Positions 58,279-64,000 of a stretch of DNA of 64,000 nt are shown here, piece by piece. Position 1 is the first letter of the stretch. Each line of letters begins with the position of its first letter. A program made the translations under genes and the position numbers. The notes under the pieces were generated by a model, which saw nothing but the letters and a program-made list of their open reading frames with translations, did not search any database and was not told the DNA's origin. The stretch is from NCBI RefSeq assembly GCF_040939455.1, contig NC_134122.1:28985501-29049500 (forward strand). The letters are read 5' to 3'. The DNA is from Microcebus murinus. Lineage: Eukaryota; Chordata; Mammalia; Primates; Cheirogaleidae.

Positions 58279-58426
58279 CAAGTCATTAAATAAACAACAA
58301 CAACAACAGCAACTCTTGGCACCAAAAACTAAAAATAACAGGAAACTGTGTTTCATTCTCAGGAAGAAAAGTAGTTAATAGAAACTAATTCTGAGTGGGA
58401 CTGGATATTAAATTTAGCAGACAAAT

Positions 58427-58555
58427 ACAGTCATGTGCTGCTTAATGATGGGGATACATCCTGGGAAATGCATTGTTAGGTTACTTGTCATTGTGTGAAC
58501 ATCGGAGTGTACTTGCACATATCTAGATGGTATAGCCTGCTACAAAGAATGTGTA
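58427..58555 (+). repeat. Possible DNA-transposon relic
   Basis: 'acagtcatgtgctgcttaat' and 'gatggtatagcctgctac' recall a non-autonomous mammalian DNA transposon. The family is not assigned. Confidence 0.35.
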
Positions 58556-58559
58556 CTCT

Positions 58560-58785
58560 GGCCAGGTGCAGTGGTTCTGCCTGCGATCCTAATACTCTGG
58601 GAGGCCAAGGTGGGAGGATTGTTTGAGGTCAGGAGTTCAAGGCCAGTCTGAGCAAGAGAAAGACCCTGTCTCTACTAAAAAATAGAAAAAATTCGCTGGG
58701 TATGGTGGCACGTGCCTGTAGTCTAGGCTTCTCAGAAGGCTGGGCAGGAGGATCACTTGAGTTCAAGAGTTTAAGATTGCTGCGA
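58560..58785 (+). mobile_element. Alu, sense, truncated and diverged
   Basis: 'ggccaggtgcagtggttctg' to 'agttcaagagtttaagattg'. It is followed at 58786-58845 by a short antisense Alu end ('ccaaagcactaggattacag'). Confidence 0.8.
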
Positions 58786-58884
58786 TTCTCCCTTCTTGGA
58801 CTCCCAAAGCACTAGGATTACAGGTGTAAGTCACTACACCCAGCCTAAAGCTAACTTTATTTTATATTATTTTTGTTTTTGTTT

Positions 58885-59170
58885 CTGAGACAGGGTCTCG
58901 CTCTGTCAAAAAGGTTGAAGTGCAGTGGCCTCATCATAGCTCACTACAACTTCAAACTCCTGGGCTCAGCGATCCTCCCGACTCAGCCTCCAAGTAGCTG
59001 GTACTATAGGCATACACCACTATGCCCAGCTAATTTTTCTTTTCTTTTCTTTTTTTTGTAGAAATGGGGTCTTGCTCTTGCTCATGCTGGTCTGAAACTC
59101 CTAAGCTCAAGTAATCCTTCTGACACAGCCTCCCAGAGTGCTAGGATTACAGCGTAAGCCACTGCACCAC
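58885..59170 (-). mobile_element. Alu, antisense
   Basis: 'tgagacagggtctcgctctg' to 'gtgctaggattacagcg'; diverged copy. Confidence 0.8.
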
Positions 59171-59199
59171 AGCCTTAAAGCTAATTTTAAAATATAAAA

Positions 59200-59315
59200 T
59201 ACTAGCTGGGGCAAGAGGATGGCTTGAGCCAGGGAGTTTGAGGTTGTAGTGAATTGTGATCACGCCACTGCGCTCCAGCCTGGGCGACAGAGTGACACCC
59301 TGTCTATAAAAAAAT
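59200..59315 (+). mobile_element. Alu monomer fragment, sense
   Basis: 'gaggatggcttgagccaggg' to 'cgacagagtgacaccctgtc', with a short A-rich tail. Only the second half of an Alu is present. Confidence 0.75.
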
Positions 59316-60442
<1,127 letters not shown>

Positions 60443-60457
60443 ACCTAATTGGTTTTT

Positions 60458-61002
60458 ATTTGTTATTCATGAATGGGGCAGCCTGTCATTCTACAAAATA
60501 GCACAACAGTGGGTTTTGTAAGGTAGGAATAAGGAAACAATAATAGAAAAAAAATTAGTTGGTTAATATCGAGTTACTTCAGGTTACTTTTTGTAAGGTT
60601 AGAGTAGGGGGAACTTCCTTATTATAGTGACTCAGGTAGACTAGAATCTCCTGTTTTAAAGAAAAACCTGGTCTGTTTGGGGATCTATCTGCTTCCTGAA
60701 AGTTTCTGTTTGAGTACGTGGCATTTGGCGCGAGTGACTCCATTTTGGTTTGGGCTGATCTGTTGGGCCCTAGTGCAGGGCTCAGGCCAGAGCAACGGTT
60801 TCCCCCAACTTTGCTGAACAGCTGATACAACATTATGTTTATACACAAAAAGTATATATACACTATAAAGACAATTATGTAAAATATATTCAGAAAGACA
60901 GAAACCAAAAGGAAGAAATAGTTACTGTGCTACAATGATGATATCAGTGTTTTGAGTCTTATTTTAAATTACCTTCATTAGTTTTATAATTTAAGATTAT
61001 AG
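60458..61002. other. Intergenic, nothing recognised
   Basis: A/T-rich sequence with no supported feature; the open frame on the minus strand has no domain. Confidence 0.5.
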
Positions 61003-63230
<2,228 letters not shown>

Positions 63231-63359
63231 GCTCTAATTGCTTCCCACAAACAAACTCTCTGATCCTCCATACAAACTCTCAGAGAGCAGGTTCTCAGGC
63301 AGTTCCCTGAGGCTGGAGGGACAGGAACACCTGGTGCTGGAGTGGGGGCCTCCGAGGGA

Positions 63360-63548
63360 GAGGGCCCGGCTGGGGTGGGGAAGAAGGCGGGGCCTAAGCC
63401 TGTGCCAGTCCGCGTCCCTGGCCCGGACGGAAGTTGCACCACAAGTACGATTAGTTTCAGTTTTGTTTCTCTTCCAGGAGCCCAGCAATATCGGCGCCCA
63501 GACCCCGGCCCCCTTGCAGTCCTGAAGGCTAAGGTCAGCTCTGGCTAG
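63360..63548 (+). promoter_or_regulatory. Candidate promoter and first (non-coding) exon of the next gene, possibly TRIM56
   Basis: The stretch is GC-rich, with a GC box ('aaggcggggcctaag', about 63385) and an ISRE-like motif at 63453-63470 (minus strand AACTGAAACT with a second GAAA-type half). A strong splice donor 'gtaagg' follows at 63549. In human the gene after MUC17 is TRIM56, an interferon-induced E3 ligase with non-coding 5' sequence, so a promoter here is plausible. The same 63461-63477 stretch can instead be read as a pyrimidine tract and acceptor ('ttttgtttctcttccag') of a 71-bp internal exon. No coding sequence in the window decides it. Confidence 0.35.
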
Positions 63549-64000
63549 GTAAGGGCTGACCTGCAGGGAGTGGGGGGAGGGCTGGCAGGCAAAGGGAGGG
63601 AGTGGAAAGCGCGAGAGGGAGAGGAAGGGAGGGAGAAGGGAAAGAGGCACCCGGAAGGCAGGAGGCGGCAGGAGGCAAGGGCAGGCGAGAAGCAGCACTC
63701 CCTCCCCTTTCTGAAGCCAAAGGCCTGGGGCTCCCCCCAGGAAGACCCCCACCCACTCGCTGAGCTCTTCTGCCAGCCGTGGGAAAGGGGACACTTCTCC
63801 AAGTCTCCTTATCAAGTACTTCTCAGCCACTGTGCTGGGGCTCCCGACTCCTCCCCTCCAGAGGTTTCTGGAAGGCATTCAGCTGAGAAGGCTAAGAGAA
63901 AAGCACTCCAGGAGTTGAGCCAAGTCCAAGGCCAACCCTGAGGTCAAGCAGCTGGAAGGAGAGCAGCCCTTCCCCTCAGGCTTCTTTCTGCTATCTCCAC
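63549..64000. other. Presumed first-intron or intergenic sequence at the window end
   Basis: Purine-rich sequence followed by GC-rich sequence; open frames on both strands lack domains. I do not see TRIM56 RING or B-box codons before the window ends. Confidence 0.4.

Overview
The window is nuclear DNA from a primate, most likely a strepsirrhine (lemur or loris). The Alu elements carry the strepsirrhine-type body: the 'gctaggctgacgccacggcac' type right arm and the 'ttggccaattaatttctttctattt' type linker. The DNA also holds MIR, L2, L1 and MaLR (MLT1) relics, and its genes are split by GT-AG introns.

The locus is the membrane-mucin cluster that lies at 7q22 in human. Two head-to-tail genes on the + strand fill the first 47 kb. 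Bases 1-837 are intron of the first gene, MUC12, whose 5' exons lie upstream of the window. Its giant Ser/Thr/Pro repeat exon is 838-12564. Ten short exons follow (EGF-like, SEA, second EGF-like, transmembrane, cytoplasmic tail) and end at a TGA at 21513-21515, with a poly(A) signal at 21772. Eleven exons chain with matching phases to 4259 codons plus stop. About 800 bp further on, MUC17 starts (ATG at 22594) and is complete in 12 exons, ending with TAA at 46522-46524. I derive 3344 residues from the exon lengths. Its giant exon is 28388-37297.

Both proteins are glycocalyx mucins of enterocyte type: a signal peptide (seen in MUC17), a long O-glycosylated tandem-repeat rod, an EGF-like module, a SEA domain with the self-cleavage sequence GS[IV]VV, a second cysteine-rich module, one membrane helix and a short tail. 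The 3' exons of the two genes match in order, phase and nearly in length, so they are tandem paralogues.

From about 47 kb to 63 kb the window is intergenic and rich in Alu, L1, MLT1 and MIR. At 63.36-63.55 kb a GC-rich stretch with a GC box, an ISRE-like motif and a strong splice donor may be the start of the next gene. By synteny that would be the interferon-induced gene TRIM56, but no coding sequence confirms it.

The most notable observations are: (1) a second, broken copy of MUC17 exon 1 embedded inside an Alu in MUC17 intron 1; (2) nested higher-order repeats in both mucin arrays, with exact periods of 2160 bp in MUC12 and about 690 bp in MUC17; (3) homologous blocks bracketing the MUC12 array about 10.98 kb apart; (4) an acceptor-like motif in most repeat units of both genes, in the same phase as the giant exon's own acceptor; (5) loss of the C-terminal PDZ ligand in MUC12; (6) an Alu joined to an L1 3' end inside a single 16-bp target-site duplication.
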